64,000 nucleotides of DNA from RYN-230 sp963770535 (GTDB lineage: Bacteria; Actinomycetota; Actinomycetes; Streptosporangiales; Streptosporangiaceae): the NCBI GenBank assembly GCA_963770535.1, contig CAVYPZ010000004.1, positions 1,178,001-1,242,000 on the forward strand, in the 5' to 3' direction. The position numbers and the translations under genes were made by a program. The notes beneath the pieces are model-generated. The model did no database searches. It had not been told where the DNA came from and saw nothing but the letters and a program-made list of their open reading frames with translations. Shown piece after piece: positions 51,477-60,790 of the stretch (positions within the stretch are counted from its first letter, which is position 1; every line of letters starts with the position of its first letter).

Positions 51477-52467
51477 CGCTTCCCGGCCCGGGTCAGCCGG
51501 GCTCCCGGCTCATGGCGAGTATCTGGCCAGTGCAGGTTCCGCGATTGCGCACTCTGCGCGGCGTGACCCACCGGGAGCATGGCTGCCGGGCAGCCACCGG
51601 CTTGGATCGCCGCGCCTCACCGACCATGAATGGGCTCAGCCGGTCTGGCCAGTTCGCCTCGCTGCCACCGGCAAGGAAGCTGCCTGTGGTGACGGTTGGA
51701 ACGCCGCGGCCAAGGCGTTCGGCGAGGAAGAAACCAGATCCCTGTTGAGCGAATGCCATGCGGCGAATCTGAATCGCAGACTGGCGGGAGGCCGCCCGCG
51801 CTCACACACAGCGATTTGCTCAGGTGGGGCCGGCTTTCACCTTCGTCGAGGTGTCACGTTTCATCGATCCAGGATGGCAGGTGGAGTTCGAGGTCGACGC
51901 GATCGTCTCGGACCAGCACCTCACCTACAGCGCAGACCCCAACCTTTCTACCTCGGTCACGCTTGCCGTGCTGCCGCCTGCTATGCCGGCTGAGAGTGAC
52001 TTGGGTGACGCCGCTGGGGCTGTTCACGGCCTCACTTTGGAAACGGTCTTCGAGTGCCTCCCGCCCCCGGAGGTGAGCGTCATTGAACCGCCCCGGGTTT
52101 CCTGGAGTGGGTGCAATGGGCTGGGGACACGCTAGCCGCGGGGCCCGGCAAAGGCATTCGGCACTTCATGATCGTTTGTAGTGCGTGGCTGGCCGGCGGA
52201 CGTTGTAACGCAGCGCGGCAGCGATGCTGGCGCCCGACCGCGCCTGGCAGAAGCTCACCGCTCCCGTTCTGCTCCAGAACCGGCCAGTCCAGGGCACCTG
52301 TTGCAGCCAATAGATGCACCTGCTTGTGGACAAACCTGGTGCCCGGCGCTTTCATAAGAGACAGTCGGGTGGAGGGCAGACCAGGTCATGCCGGCTGGCC
52401 TACCGGGATCCGTTGCGCCGGTCATCCGGCACCGGGATTCCAGGCGCAGCGGTTAACGGGGGATGGC
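51477..52467. other. About 990 bp without an intact gene
   Basis: The only recognisable piece is a RidA-like fragment (listed separately at 51824). The remainder contains short broken frames. The last 60 bases provide the GGGGG-type ribosome-binding region for the propeller gene at 52468. Confidence 0.45.
51824..51910 (+). pseudogene. Fragment resembling the C-terminus of a RidA-family protein
   Basis: AFTFVEVSRFIDPGWQVEFE, then VDAIVSD resembles the conserved end of RidA/YjgF proteins ('T.VEV..F.DP...VEIEA.A'). No start and no N-terminal half are present. Short, so the assignment is tentative. Confidence 0.4.
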
Positions 52468-54780
52468 ATGTCATATTGCGGTGGATCTGGCAGGCGCCGA
52501 AAGGCGTCCGCGGCGTGGCGGCGGGCGGTGGCGGCGGGGGGCACGCTGGCGCTGGCCGGGGCAGCGGTGCTGTCCGGCGCGGGAACCGCGGCAGTGGCGG
52601 CCCGGCTCACCGGGCCAGTGCTCGTGTTCAGCCCGTCCCCGTATGACTATGGGCAGGTCAGCCCGGGGCAATCAGCCTCGCAGACGTTCATCTTGAGTAA
52701 CTCAGGCCAGAGGGCCACTGGCAGGCTGCGGGTGCGGCTGTCCGGCCCGGCTGCTTTCAGCATCACTGGCAGTACCTGCCGCGCGGCCCGGCTGCGTCCT
52801 GGCGGGGCGTGCACGATCACCGTGCGGTTCGCCCCGTCCCGGGCTGGCCGCATCACCGCCACGCTGACGGCAGCCAGCAAGGGCGGCCCTCAGCACGCCG
52901 CTGCCGCTGCTGACGTCCTCGCCGGGGGGCGGCTCCTCGGCGCCGCCCCCGGGCAGATCTATTGGGTCAGCCAAGACGAAATCTGGGCGGCCAACCTCGA
53001 CGGCACCAGCCCGCACGCCATCCTCACCGGCCAGGACGGCCCGGAGGGGATAGCGGTGGACAGCAGCCACTTGTACTGGGCCGACGATGGCGACGGGACG
53101 ATCTGGGAAGCCAACCTGGATGGCACCAGCGCGCACATCATCTTCACCGGCCAGCGCGGGCTGGCCGGCCTGGCCGTCACGCCCAGCCATATCTACTGGG
53201 CCAACGACGGTGGCGCCGGGGACCGGGCCGGCGCCATCTGGGCCGCTAACCTGGACGGCAGCAACCCGCACACCATCGTTACCGGGCAGACTTTCCCGGA
53301 CGGGGTGGCGGCCGACGCCAGCCACGTCTACTGGTCCGACGAAGGTTTGAACGAACCCGGGGACGGCACGATCAGCGAGGCCAACCCGGACGGGACCAGC
53401 CCGCACACCATCGCCACCGGCCTGACGACGCCCATCGGGGTGGCCGTCAACGCCAGTCACCTGTACTGGGCCAGCAGCGCCGACGGCACCGTGACCCAGG
53501 CCAGCCTGGACGGGACCAGCCCGCACGCCATCGCCACCGACCAGAACACCCCGTACGGGGTAGCGTCCGACGCCAGCCACCTGTACTGGGTCAACAGAGA
53601 CGGCGGCACCGTGACCCGGGCCAGCCCGGACGGGACCAGCCCGCACACTATCGTCACCGGCCAGGTCGGCCCGAACTGGATGGCGGTCACCCCGGCGGCG
53701 CCGGAACTGTCGTTCAGCCCAGCTCCGTACGACTACGGCAGCGTCCTTCCCGGGCAGACGGCTACGCAGACGTTCACGGTGGCCAACTCGGGCGGAGCGG
53801 CCACCGGCCCGCTGACCGTGACGCTGACAGGCCCCGCCGCGTTCGCCGTCACAGGTAACGCTTGCGCGGCCGCCATCCTGGGACCTGGCCAAACGTGCGA
53901 CGTTACCGTTGGGTTCACTCCCGCCGCCGAGGGCGCGATGACGGCCACGCTGACAGCGGCCAGCACTAACCCCGTCGCGACCGCCACTGATGCGCTCTCC
54001 GGCACCATGGCCCCCGCCATCTACTGGGCCAACGCCGGCAACCACACATCCGGGGTCGGTGCGATCTGGATGGCCAACCTCGACGGCACCCGCCCGCATG
54101 CCATCGCCACCGGCCAAGACGACCCGGCCGGGATGGCGGTCGACGCCAGCCACCTCTACTGGGCCAACACCGACGATAACGCGATCGTTGAGGCCGGCCT
54201 CGACGGCAGCAGCCCGCGCACCATCGTCATCAACCAGGACGCCCCCTTCGGAGTGGCAATCAGCGCCGGCCACCTCTACTGGTCCAACTTCGGCGCCGAC
54301 GAAGAGATCTGGGAGGCTAATCTCGACGGGACCAGCCCGCACGCCATCGTCAACGGGCAGAACAACCCGACCGGGGTCGCGGCGGACGGCAGCCACCTCT
54401 ACTGGGCCACGTTCGGCGCGATCTGGGAAGCTAATCTCGACGGCAGCAACCCGCACACCATCGTCACCGGCGCGCTTGCGCCGGAGCTCCAGGGCGGGGT
54501 GGCGGTTAACGTCGGCCACCTCTACTGGGCCGACCTTAACCAGGGCGCGATCGTCGAGGCTAATCTCGACGGCAGCAGCCCGCACAACATCATCGTTACC
54601 GGCCAGAACGCCCCGGAGGGGGTGGCGGTCGCCGGCCAGCTCTACTGGTCGGACGTCCGCCCCGGCGCAGCCGGTACTGGCAGGGTGGGTGAGGCCAGCC
54701 TCGACGGCAGCAGCCCGCACATCATCGTTACCGGCCAGGACGTCCCGCAGATGATGGCTGTCACACCAGTGGGGCCTTAA
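52468..54780 (+). CDS. Secreted YWTD-propeller protein with two Ig-like 'choice-of-anchor' domains
   Basis: 770 aa. The N-terminus is twin-Arg/Lys-rich (SGRRRKASAAWRRAVAAGG), followed by a hydrophobic signal segment (TLALAGAAVLSGAGTAAVAA). Residues about 50-145 and 410-510 are Ig-like beta sandwiches of the ASPM/SPD-2/Hydin type (VFSPSPYDYGQVSPGQSASQ, then FSPAPYDYGSVLPGQTATQT) with paired Cys. The two regions after them carry YWTD/LDLR class-B-like repeats: ASHLYWA......GTI.EANLDGTSPH.I.TGQ..P.GVAVD, at least six before and seven after the second Ig domain, so two six-bladed propellers. It probably acts as a cell-surface binding protein. Repeats are well conserved at DNA level, suggesting recent expansion. 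ATG 52468 chosen for GGGGGAT upstream and the signal sequence. Confidence 0.82.
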   Translation: MSYCGGSGRRRKASAAWRRAVAAGGTLALAGAAVLSGAGTAAVAARLTGPVLVFSPSPYDYGQVSPGQSASQTFILSNSGQRATGRLRVRLSGPAAFSITGSTCRAARLRPGGACTITVRFAPSRAGRITATLTAASKGGPQHAAAAADVLAGGRLLGAAPGQIYWVSQDEIWAANLDGTSPHAILTGQDGPEGIAVDSSHLYWADDGDGTIWEANLDGTSAHIIFTGQRGLAGLAVTPSHIYWANDGGAGDRAGAIWAANLDGSNPHTIVTGQTFPDGVAADASHVYWSDEGLNEPGDGTISEANPDGTSPHTIATGLTTPIGVAVNASHLYWASSADGTVTQASLDGTSPHAIATDQNTPYGVASDASHLYWVNRDGGTVTRASPDGTSPHTIVTGQVGPNWMAVTPAAPELSFSPAPYDYGSVLPGQTATQTFTVANSGGAATGPLTVTLTGPAAFAVTGNACAAAILGPGQTCDVTVGFTPAAEGAMTATLTAASTNPVATATDALSGTMAPAIYWANAGNHTSGVGAIWMANLDGTRPHAIATGQDDPAGMAVDASHLYWANTDDNAIVEAGLDGSSPRTIVINQDAPFGVAISAGHLYWSNFGADEEIWEANLDGTSPHAIVNGQNNPTGVAADGSHLYWATFGAIWEANLDGSNPHTIVTGALAPELQGGVAVNVGHLYWADLNQGAIVEANLDGSSPHNIIVTGQNAPEGVAVAGQLYWSDVRPGAAGTGRVGEASLDGSSPHIIVTGQDVPQMMAVTPVGP

Positions 54781-55180
54781 CTGGATTTGTCCTGGCCACC
54801 CCGTTCGCCGTTCTCGTCACGGCTGATAGTGACCGTGGTCATCACGCAGGTCGCAGTCGTCCAGGGAACCCGTGCCCCGCCCCTTCGACACCGGCGGGGT
54901 CGCGCTCAGCGCTTGCTGCTGCTTGCTGCTGCTGACCTTCGGATTTGTCGAGTCCTCCGACGTCGGCTGGCATTCGCCGGTCGTGGCCGTGTCGCGCCGG
55001 CTCCTCTCCGCGGGCAAGCACGCCGCCAAGTGGCCACCGCGCAGATCGCCCAAGTCTGAACAGCCGCTCCTTGATTGGCAGCTGATCTACATTCGCCAGA
55101 TCGGCGGTTCGCGGGGCATGAGTGCCGATGGCCCATTCGCCTGGCCGGGTCCCGGCCAGGCGGATGGGCGGCCTCTTGTC
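54781..55180. other. 400 bp between propeller gene and integrase, no gene seen
   Basis: One plus-strand frame (from 54872) has a hydrophobic run (ALSACCCLLLLTFGFVESSD) but then decays. I cannot support a gene. No tRNA and no obvious direct-repeat attachment site could be found by eye next to the integrase. Confidence 0.4.
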
Positions 55181-56104
55181 TTACCGGGCGGCGCCGGCGA
55201 CGTAGGCGGCGACTATGTAGGTGGCGTGCCGGTCGAGGGAGGTGCGGGCGCGGTCGTAGCGCATGGTGGTCCGCGGGTCGGCGTGAGAGGCGGCTTCTTG
55301 CACGTCACGCAGCGGCACCCCGGCATCGAGCGCGGCGGTGATGAACGCGTGCCGCAGCGTGTGCGGCCCGATGGGCTTGGCGATCCCAGCCCGCCGCGCG
55401 ACTCGGCGGACGATCCGGCCGGCGCCGTGCCGGTCCAGCCGCCGCCCGCCGGCCGCTGACGAAGATCGGGCCGTCGGTGCGCTCGCCGATGGCCAGGTCG
55501 ATCGCCGCGCGGTGCGCGGCGCCAGCGGAATGGTCACGACCTTGCCGCCCTTGCGGGTGACTACCAGGGTGCGGTGGCCGCGCTCGACTCCGAGTGCCTC
55601 GATGTTCGCGCCGGTGGCCTCGGATACCCGCAGCCCGTTGAATGCCAGCAGCGAGATCAGCGCGTGCTCGGCAGCCGGGCCGAGTCCGGCGGCGACGAGC
55701 AGCGCGCCGAGCTCGTTTCGGTCGAGGCCAACGGCGTGGGATTCATAGTCCAGCCGGGGCCGCCGCACATGGACTGCGGGTGAGTGGTCGAGAAGCTCTT
55801 CCTCGACGGCGTAGCGGTAGAACCCGGCGACGGTGCACAGCCGCCGGGTGATGGTGGCGCGGGCCGGCCGCGGGCTTCGAGGTCGCGGGCGAAGCACTCG
55901 ATGTCGGCGCGGCGGGCCGGCGAACAGCCGCAGCTGGTGCTGCTGGCACCAGCTGGCGAACTGGCGAAGATCCAGCTCGTAGGCCTGGCGGGTCAGGCCG
56001 CTATACCCGGCCAGGAACCCGGCTAACGCCAGCCGCTCGGTGTTCGTGAACACCGGCGTGACAGGGACGAGGGCAGCGGACGGGATCGTGGTGGGCATGG
56101 GCAC
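55181..56104 (-). CDS. Tyrosine recombinase (site-specific integrase)
   Basis: 307 aa. The N-terminal SAM-like core-binding region has LAGFLAGYSGLTRQAYELDL and RQFASWCQQHQLRLF. The catalytic domain has Arg in LLAFNGLRVSEATG, Lys in TLVVTRKGGKVVTIPL, HxxR in IGPHTLRHAFITAALDAG, then SHADPRTTMRYDRA with the His and the Tyr nucleophile, so all catalytic residues are present. Two segments read as out-of-frame (residues about 62-85, AGPPRRHRVLRPRPRS, and about 198-220, RRSTWPSASAPTARSS). Shifted frames give the expected RRADIECFARDLEARG and IDLAIGERTDGPIFVS. So compensating indels exist, either real or sequencing errors. It could mobilise the surrounding island. Confidence 0.8.
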   Translation of the reverse strand: MPMPTTIPSAALVPVTPVFTNTERLALAGFLAGYSGLTRQAYELDLRQFASWCQQHQLRLFAGPPRRHRVLRPRPRSPRPARATITRRLCTVAGFYRYAVEEELLDHSPAVHVRRPRLDYESHAVGLDRNELGALLVAAGLGPAAEHALISLLAFNGLRVSEATGANIEALGVERGHRTLVVTRKGGKVVTIPLAPRTARRSTWPSASAPTARSSSAAGGRRLDRHGAGRIVRRVARRAGIAKPIGPHTLRHAFITAALDAGVPLRDVQEAASHADPRTTMRYDRARTSLDRHATYIVAAYVAGAAR

Positions 56105-56356
56105 CTCCGGGGCTCAGGCTGAGACCCCGACGCTGGGCAGCAAGGCCCCAGCAACACAATGAGACCTCAACGTAAGCTGCGTACTCCGGCTACGCCAGGT
56201 CACGACCTGCGACAGCACGAGCCAGCCACCACCCCCTAGCGCCGAGTACTTGCGGCGAGCCACGGCTCGCTGCAACGTTGGAGGCGCTCAGATTGCCAGT
56301 TCTGCGAAGCCTGACGTAGCGGGCTGCTGATCATTCGGGCGAACGCGTACTTCCGC

Positions 56357-56631
56357 ATGACTTTCTTCGGTGCGGCTCTCCTCACCGCCATCACCACCAC
56401 GGTCCTCGCGGTCGGCGCGATCTTCACAGCCGTCTTCGCCGTTCTCGCCTTCGGCGCGCACTCGGCAACCGACCGACAGCAGCAGCAGCTCAAGGACCAG
56501 CGGGAGGCCAGCGCAAATCAGGCCGAGGTCCTCGACTCCAGGCGGCCGGGCTGCGCGAGTCCATACGCGAGGTACTGGAAGGCGCGAGGCTCAGGAAGCG
56601 ATAGTGCAGCGTGGCAGAGCACGGAGGAGAA
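56357..56631 (+). pseudogene. Membrane-anchored coiled-coil protein, frameshifted
   Basis: The frame opens MTFFGAALLTAITTTVLAVG with a membrane helix (AIFTAVFAVLAFGAH), then a coiled-coil start (RQQQQLKDQREASANQAEVL), as in common actinobacterial hypothetical proteins. At about 56530 a one-base shift moves the continuation LQAAGLRESIREVLEGARLR into another frame, which soon stops. The coding signal ends where the T-free tract begins, so the rest of the gene may have been replaced by it. Confidence 0.5.
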
Positions 56632-57690
56632 CTTAGAGCCCCCGCGGGGCCGCCGGGGAGCGCGACGCGGGGCCGGCCCGGCGGCGCGCCGCGCCGGGCC
56701 GGGGCGCGCCCGGCGCGGCCGGGCCCCCCCGCAGGCCCCGGAGCGCGAGAGCCCCGGGAGCGCGGCGGGGCCGCCCCGGCGCGTCCGCGCCGGGGGCGCG
56801 GCGCCGCGCGGGCGCCCGAAGCGCCGCGGGCCGCCCCCCGCGCCGACGGCGGCCCGCGGCGGCGCGGCGGGGACCGCGGAGGGGGGCGGGGCGCGGAGCC
56901 GGCGACCCGCGGGGACGGGGGGCCGGCGCGCGCGCGGCGGCGGCCGAGCCGCCCGGACGGGCCCGGCGCCGCCGCCCCGCGCGGGCGGGACCCGCGCGGG
57001 CAGCGGCGGGCGGCCGCGGCGCCGGCGCCGCACCCGGGCGCCGCCGCGGCGGCGCGCCCGCGGAGGAGCGGGGGGCGGCGGACCGGCGCCGCGGCCGCGC
57101 GCCGCGGCCGCCGCCCCGGAGGGCCGGACGCCCGGCCCGCCGGCCGCGCGGACCGGCCGAGACGCGGCGCGGGGCGGCCCGGGCGCCGGCCCGCGGCCGG
57201 ACCCGGCGGACAGGCCGGCCGGGAGCGGCCGCCGGACCGCGCCGCGCGCGAGCCGCGCCCGCGACGCGGCCCCCACACGCCGACAGACAGGAAGCAAGCA
57301 AAGACGGGCCGAGGCAGGCGAGGCGGCGCCCGGAGGCGGGCGGCGGACAGGGGGCGCCGAGCCCGCGCGGCCGCGCCGACGCGCGCCCGCGGACCAGGGG
57401 GCGGCGCGGCCGCGCGCCGCGCCGCGCCGCGCCGCGAGCCGCGGCCGCGCGCGCGAGCGACGCGGCGGCGCCACGGCGGCGACGGCCGGCGGCTGACCGC
57501 ACGGCAGCGGCGGCCGCACGAGGGGGGCGAGCGGCGCCCAGGACGCGGGACGCGAGAGGAGGAGGACGGAGGGACGACGGACGGGGGGAGAGGAGAGGAA
57601 GAGGAGGAAGAGGAGAGGACAAGGAGGGGGGGAGGGGGGAGAAAGAGGAGAGAGGGAGGAAAGGGGGGGAGGGGGGGGGGCCAGATCGGC
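56632..57690. other. T-free, extreme G/C tract ending in poly-purine and poly-G
   Basis: Between 56641 and 57680 I count only two T residues in about 1,040 bases on this strand. The first 850 bases are almost pure G/C with few A. The last 160 become G/A-only (GGAGGAAGAGGAGAGGAC and similar) and end in runs of nine and ten G around 57663-57680. Long open frames on both strands here are a trivial consequence of having no T (no stop codons) and encode only Arg/Gly/Ala/Pro. It does not look like coding or regulatory DNA. An assembly or base-calling artefact is the leading explanation. Confidence 0.85.
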
Positions 57691-57850
57691 GGATATTTGT
57701 TCGTCACGCTTTCTTGATCCGGGGAGTCATATGGAGTGGCTCCTGGCTGTCGGCTGGCGCAGATGGCTGCTGTCGGGCGGCGATAGGATCATGGGACCGC
57801 GGTCTGCACGCGCGCGGCCCGCGGTGCCGGGTGCTACCGGGGAGGTCGCC

Positions 57851-58543
57851 ATGCTGGAGGCGTTCGCGGATCTGTCCACACCGCTGGTGGCCGATGCCTG
57901 CGTGCGCTGTAGTGTTCCGCTGCGGGCCGCCCCGTCGGGAATCCGGCCGGTCGTGGCCGGCCAGCAGATCGCGGGGCGGGTTCTGCCGGTGCGGCACTAC
58001 GGCAGCGTGGACGTGTTCCTGGAGGCATTTGGCCGGGCACAAGCCGGCGACGTGCTGGTCATCGACAATGGCGGCCGCCTGGACGAGGCATGCGTTGGTG
58101 ACCTGGCGGTGCTGGAGGCCGAGGCCGCCGGGGTGGCGGGCCTGGTGGTGTGGGGCCTGCACCGCGACACGCCGGAACTGGCCGCGATCGGCCTTCCGGT
58201 CTTCAGTTACGGGAGCTACCCGGCCGGGCCGGTGCGGCTAGACGAGCGGGAGCCCGGGGCGCTGGTCACCGCGCGGTTCGGACCGCACCTGGTCAGCGCA
58301 GAGGACATCGTCTTCGCCGATGACGACGGCGTGTTGTTCGTCGCGGCACCGCGTGCCGGGCAGGTGCTGGTCACCGCGCACCAGATCTGGCAGGCCGAGC
58401 GGGACCAGGCCCGCCGGATCCGGGAGGGCCAGACACTGCGCCAGCAGACCGCTTTCGATGACTACCTGGCCCGGCGCGCCGCTGACCCGTCATACACCTT
58501 CCGGCGGCATCTGCGCCGCATCGGCGGGGCCATCGAAGAATAA
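57851..58543 (+). CDS. RraA-family (dimethylmenaquinone-methyltransferase-like) protein
   Basis: 230 aa from ATG 57851, preceded by GGGGAGG at 5 nt. RraA-like fold: MLEAFADLSTPLVADACVRC, then GRVLPVRHYGSVDVFLEAFG, VLVIDNGGRLDEACVGDLAV (the GD..V.DNGG...AC.G....A core), GLVVWGLHRDTPELAAIGLP and ADDDGVLFVAAPRAGQVL. Members include RNase E regulators and class II pyruvate aldolases (HMG/CHA aldolase). Here R and D of the metal site (GxxRD) read GLHRD, which is compatible with an aldolase. The in-frame extension upstream to 57731 lies partly in the odd tract's flank and lacks homology. It stands next to the UPF0158 relic and the IS630 element. Confidence 0.8.
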   Translation: MLEAFADLSTPLVADACVRCSVPLRAAPSGIRPVVAGQQIAGRVLPVRHYGSVDVFLEAFGRAQAGDVLVIDNGGRLDEACVGDLAVLEAEAAGVAGLVVWGLHRDTPELAAIGLPVFSYGSYPAGPVRLDEREPGALVTARFGPHLVSAEDIVFADDDGVLFVAAPRAGQVLVTAHQIWQAERDQARRIREGQTLRQQTAFDDYLARRAADPSYTFRRHLRRIGGAIEE

Positions 58544-58549
58544 GACCAT

Positions 58550-58900
58550 CTGCCTGGTGCCTGGCCAGGAAGGTGTCCGCGGAGTCGTCCTCTATGAGCG
58601 AGTTGGCAGCCAGCCATTGCACGGCCCGGGCGCCTGGCCCGGGTGTCCCGGAACGCGCGCCAGGCCGGCAGCAGGGCCGGGTACTCCCCGTGGAGTTCGT
58701 CTTTGAACCGGCGGAAGGCTCGATGACGACCAGGTCCAGCTCGTCGAAGTCGACGTGTGTCTGCCCGTCGATGCCGGTGTCAGCCGTCCGGAACGCGATC
58801 TGTACCGTGTCCGGGTCGATCGGCCAGAGGTGGTCGTAGTCGGTCTGGTCGGCCAGCGCGCCGGCGATCTCCTCCAGATCGATGTACTCATGTCCAGCAC
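58550..58900 (-). pseudogene. UPF0158 family relic
   Basis: In order on the minus strand: DLEEIAGALADQTDYDHLWP, then IDPDTVQIAFRTADTGIDGQ and DELDLVVIEP, the N-terminal half of UPF0158 proteins. After a deletion and frame change come FRRFKDELHGEYPALLPAWR and AFRDTRARR. After another shift comes QWLAANSLIEDDSADTFLAR. About 30 residues are missing and at least two frame changes are required. The IS630 element inserted just upstream of its 5' end. Confidence 0.65.
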
Positions 58901-59012
58901 CAGCCCAGGATAGATCCCGCCCGCCGCCTGCTCTCAAGGAACAGAACGTCCGGCCAGCGGCTAGAAGGGCACGGTCCGGCGCCATACCGTCGCGCTCCGC
59001 GCCCGGTCCGCG

Positions 59013-59042
59013 GCTAGTGCGGTGACCACGAACGTTCACCGG
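59013..59042 (+). repeat. Left terminal inverted repeat of the IS630 element
   Basis: It starts GCTAGTGCGGTGACCAC and ends GTTCACCGG. It matches the reverse complement of 60198-60227 at 28 of 30 positions. The TA at 59015-59016 is the presumed target duplication. Confidence 0.88.
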
Positions 59043-60225
59043 GTTCGGTGACCTTCTGCTGGCGTCCACGTGCTGGGGTATTGCTTCACACTCGTTCTTG
59101 CGGGGGCTGATCGAGTGCGGGAGCGGTGATGGCAGAACGGGTGCGGGCGAGAAGGCTGACGGATCATGAGGGTCAGCGGCTGCAGCAGATCGTGCGCCGC
59201 GGGAACATGTCGATCCGGGTCCGCCGGGCGCTGATCAATGGCGTCGGCGTCGGTACGACAGTCCCGGCCATCGCCCGGCTGGTTGCCGCCGATGACTGGA
59301 CACCTCCGCACTGGTCCACGCGTTCAACGCAAGGGCCTGGCCGCTGGACACCTCGAGTGGGCGGGAGGCCGTCCCCGCCTGATCACTGAGGATGACGTGG
59401 AGTTCAGCGCCACCGGCCGGGCCAGCTGGGCTTCCATCAACTGGAGCTTGCGCTGCCGCCACCTGGCTGACACCCGCTGATCCGGATGCGGGCGGCCGGG
59501 AGCGGCTGCGGGATCCCCATGATCTGGGATCTCTTTCCAGCGACCCGGACCTGGAAGGTCCGCCGATCCGGAGAAAGACGCCAAGCTGGACCGCATCGAG
59601 CACGTGGCCGCTTCCCGGACCGGTGCTTCGCCTTTACCATTCGGGCCGTTATCATCCGGCCCTCGGCAGCGCCTGCCCGGCAGCGCAGCCCAGCCCGGCT
59701 GCCCGCCACCTATCACCCACGCCGGAATCCGTATTTCCACGGCTGCTACTGCGTGGCCGAAGACCAGCTCTGGGGCGTCACCCGGCGCCGCAAGGGCGGT
59801 GACCACACCCTGACTGCCTTGAAGTCGATCCGCGCGGCCCGCCCCGACGGCGCCCCCATCTACGTGATCATGGACAACCTGTCCGCGAACAAGACCCCGC
59901 CGATCCGCGCCTGGGCCAGCAAGCACAAGGTCCGCCTGTGCTTCACACCCACCAGTGCCTCCTGGGCCAACCCGATCGAGGCACAGTTCGGGCCATTGCG
60001 CACCTTTGTCATGGGCGGCTCAGACCATCCGAACCACACCGTGCTAGCCCGCCGCCTGCAGGACTACCTCACCTGGCGTAACGCCAACGCCCGCCACCCC
60101 GACGTCCTGGCCGCCCAGCGCCACGAACTCGCCCGCATCCGCAGCGAACGCCATCAACGCTGGGGCCATCCCAGATCGAAAGCCGCATGAGCTAAAGCCG
60201 GTGAACGTATGTGGTCACCGCACTA
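59015..60225. mobile_element. IS630-family insertion sequence with TA-flanked terminal inverted repeats
   Basis: A 1.2-kb element bounded by 30-bp inverted repeats (59013-59042 and 60198-60227) that differ at only two positions. The ends read TA-GTGCGGTGACCAC and the reverse complement, so the target TA expected for IS630/Tc1-mariner elements is duplicated at both ends. It contains one degenerate transposase. The clean ends imply fairly recent insertion, although the transposase is already broken. Confidence 0.85.
59129..60190 (+). pseudogene. IS630 transposase, degenerate
   Basis: The N-terminal HTH piece is MAERVRARRLTDHEGQRLQQ, then IVRRGNMSIRVRRAL and PAIARLVAADDWT. The middle has lost frame in several places: FNAKGLAAGHLEWAGGRPRL and FPDRCFAFTIR sit in other frames. 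The C-terminal catalytic part is intact from YFHGCYCVAEDQLWGVTRRR to PIYVIMDNLSANKTPPIRAW, then FTPTSASWANPIEAQFGPLR, which contain the second Asp and the Glu of the DDE triad. The first catalytic Asp region (FAFDQFGPL in relatives) is destroyed. It cannot support its own transposition. Confidence 0.85.
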
Positions 60226-60227
60226 GC
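60198..60227 (-). repeat. Right terminal inverted repeat of the IS630 element
   Basis: CCGGTGAACGTATGTGGTCA and on to CTAGC, the inverted counterpart of the left repeat, beginning 8 bp after the transposase stop. Confidence 0.88.
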
Positions 60228-60790
60228 GAGCATTCCTCATACCTGCGTGATGCATAGCCATGCAAGATATTCGGACGACTTAGTTAGTCAGCGGAGGGAG
60301 ATGGAGCCCGGGAAAGGCGCGGGGGACGCGACGCTGCGATGCTAAGCGTCGTGCGCGATGAGGCAGGTGACCGGGGTGATGAGGCTGACGCCTTCGGTCG
60401 CAAGGTCGGCGAGGTGCTCGATGCCGAGACCGGGATGCTTCGCGAGAAGAGCGAACTGCTGATGGCCACGGGGTCGGTCAGCATTGACAGGCCTGCGGGG
60501 GTGCTCAGGGCGACGCTGCGGCCTCCTCACTGGTGGCGGCCCGGGGTCTTCCGGGAATGGGCAATCCGGGAAGACGGCGCTACTTCCAGCGGCGTTGTCC
60601 CACTCGGCAGGACCATGAACACAGCATCCGTGCTCAGCGAGGTTACGCTGCAGCTTGCCGTCAGCGTCGCCTGGCTGGATGAGTAGAACTCCCCGCCCAT
60701 CCGTGGGCCTGAGACGGGGATGATATTGGTCCAAGGACGACCGGGTGCCAGCCTCGCGTCTGGCCCCCGGCCGCCCAGGATGGAATCGTG
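60228..60790. other. 560 bp with no assignable gene
   Basis: A 115-aa plus-strand frame at 60339-60686 (EAGDRGDEADAFGRKVGEVL, later RPGVFREWAIREDGATSSGV) and an overlapping minus-strand frame both look partly protein-like. I recognise neither and cannot choose. No operator copy is seen. Confidence 0.35.

Noticed and set aside
52702..54720. 672-codon minus-strand frame with internal repeats
   Set aside because: Its repeats are the antisense image of the YWTD repeats of the real plus-strand gene.
54781..55180. tRNA or attachment site next to the integrase
   Set aside because: No cloverleaf-compatible sequence or direct repeat could be found by eye; needs a tRNA scan to be sure.
56490..57717. 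Four long overlapping frames in the T-free tract
   Set aside because: No T means almost no stop codons; translations are Arg/Gly/Ala/Pro runs without any fold signature.
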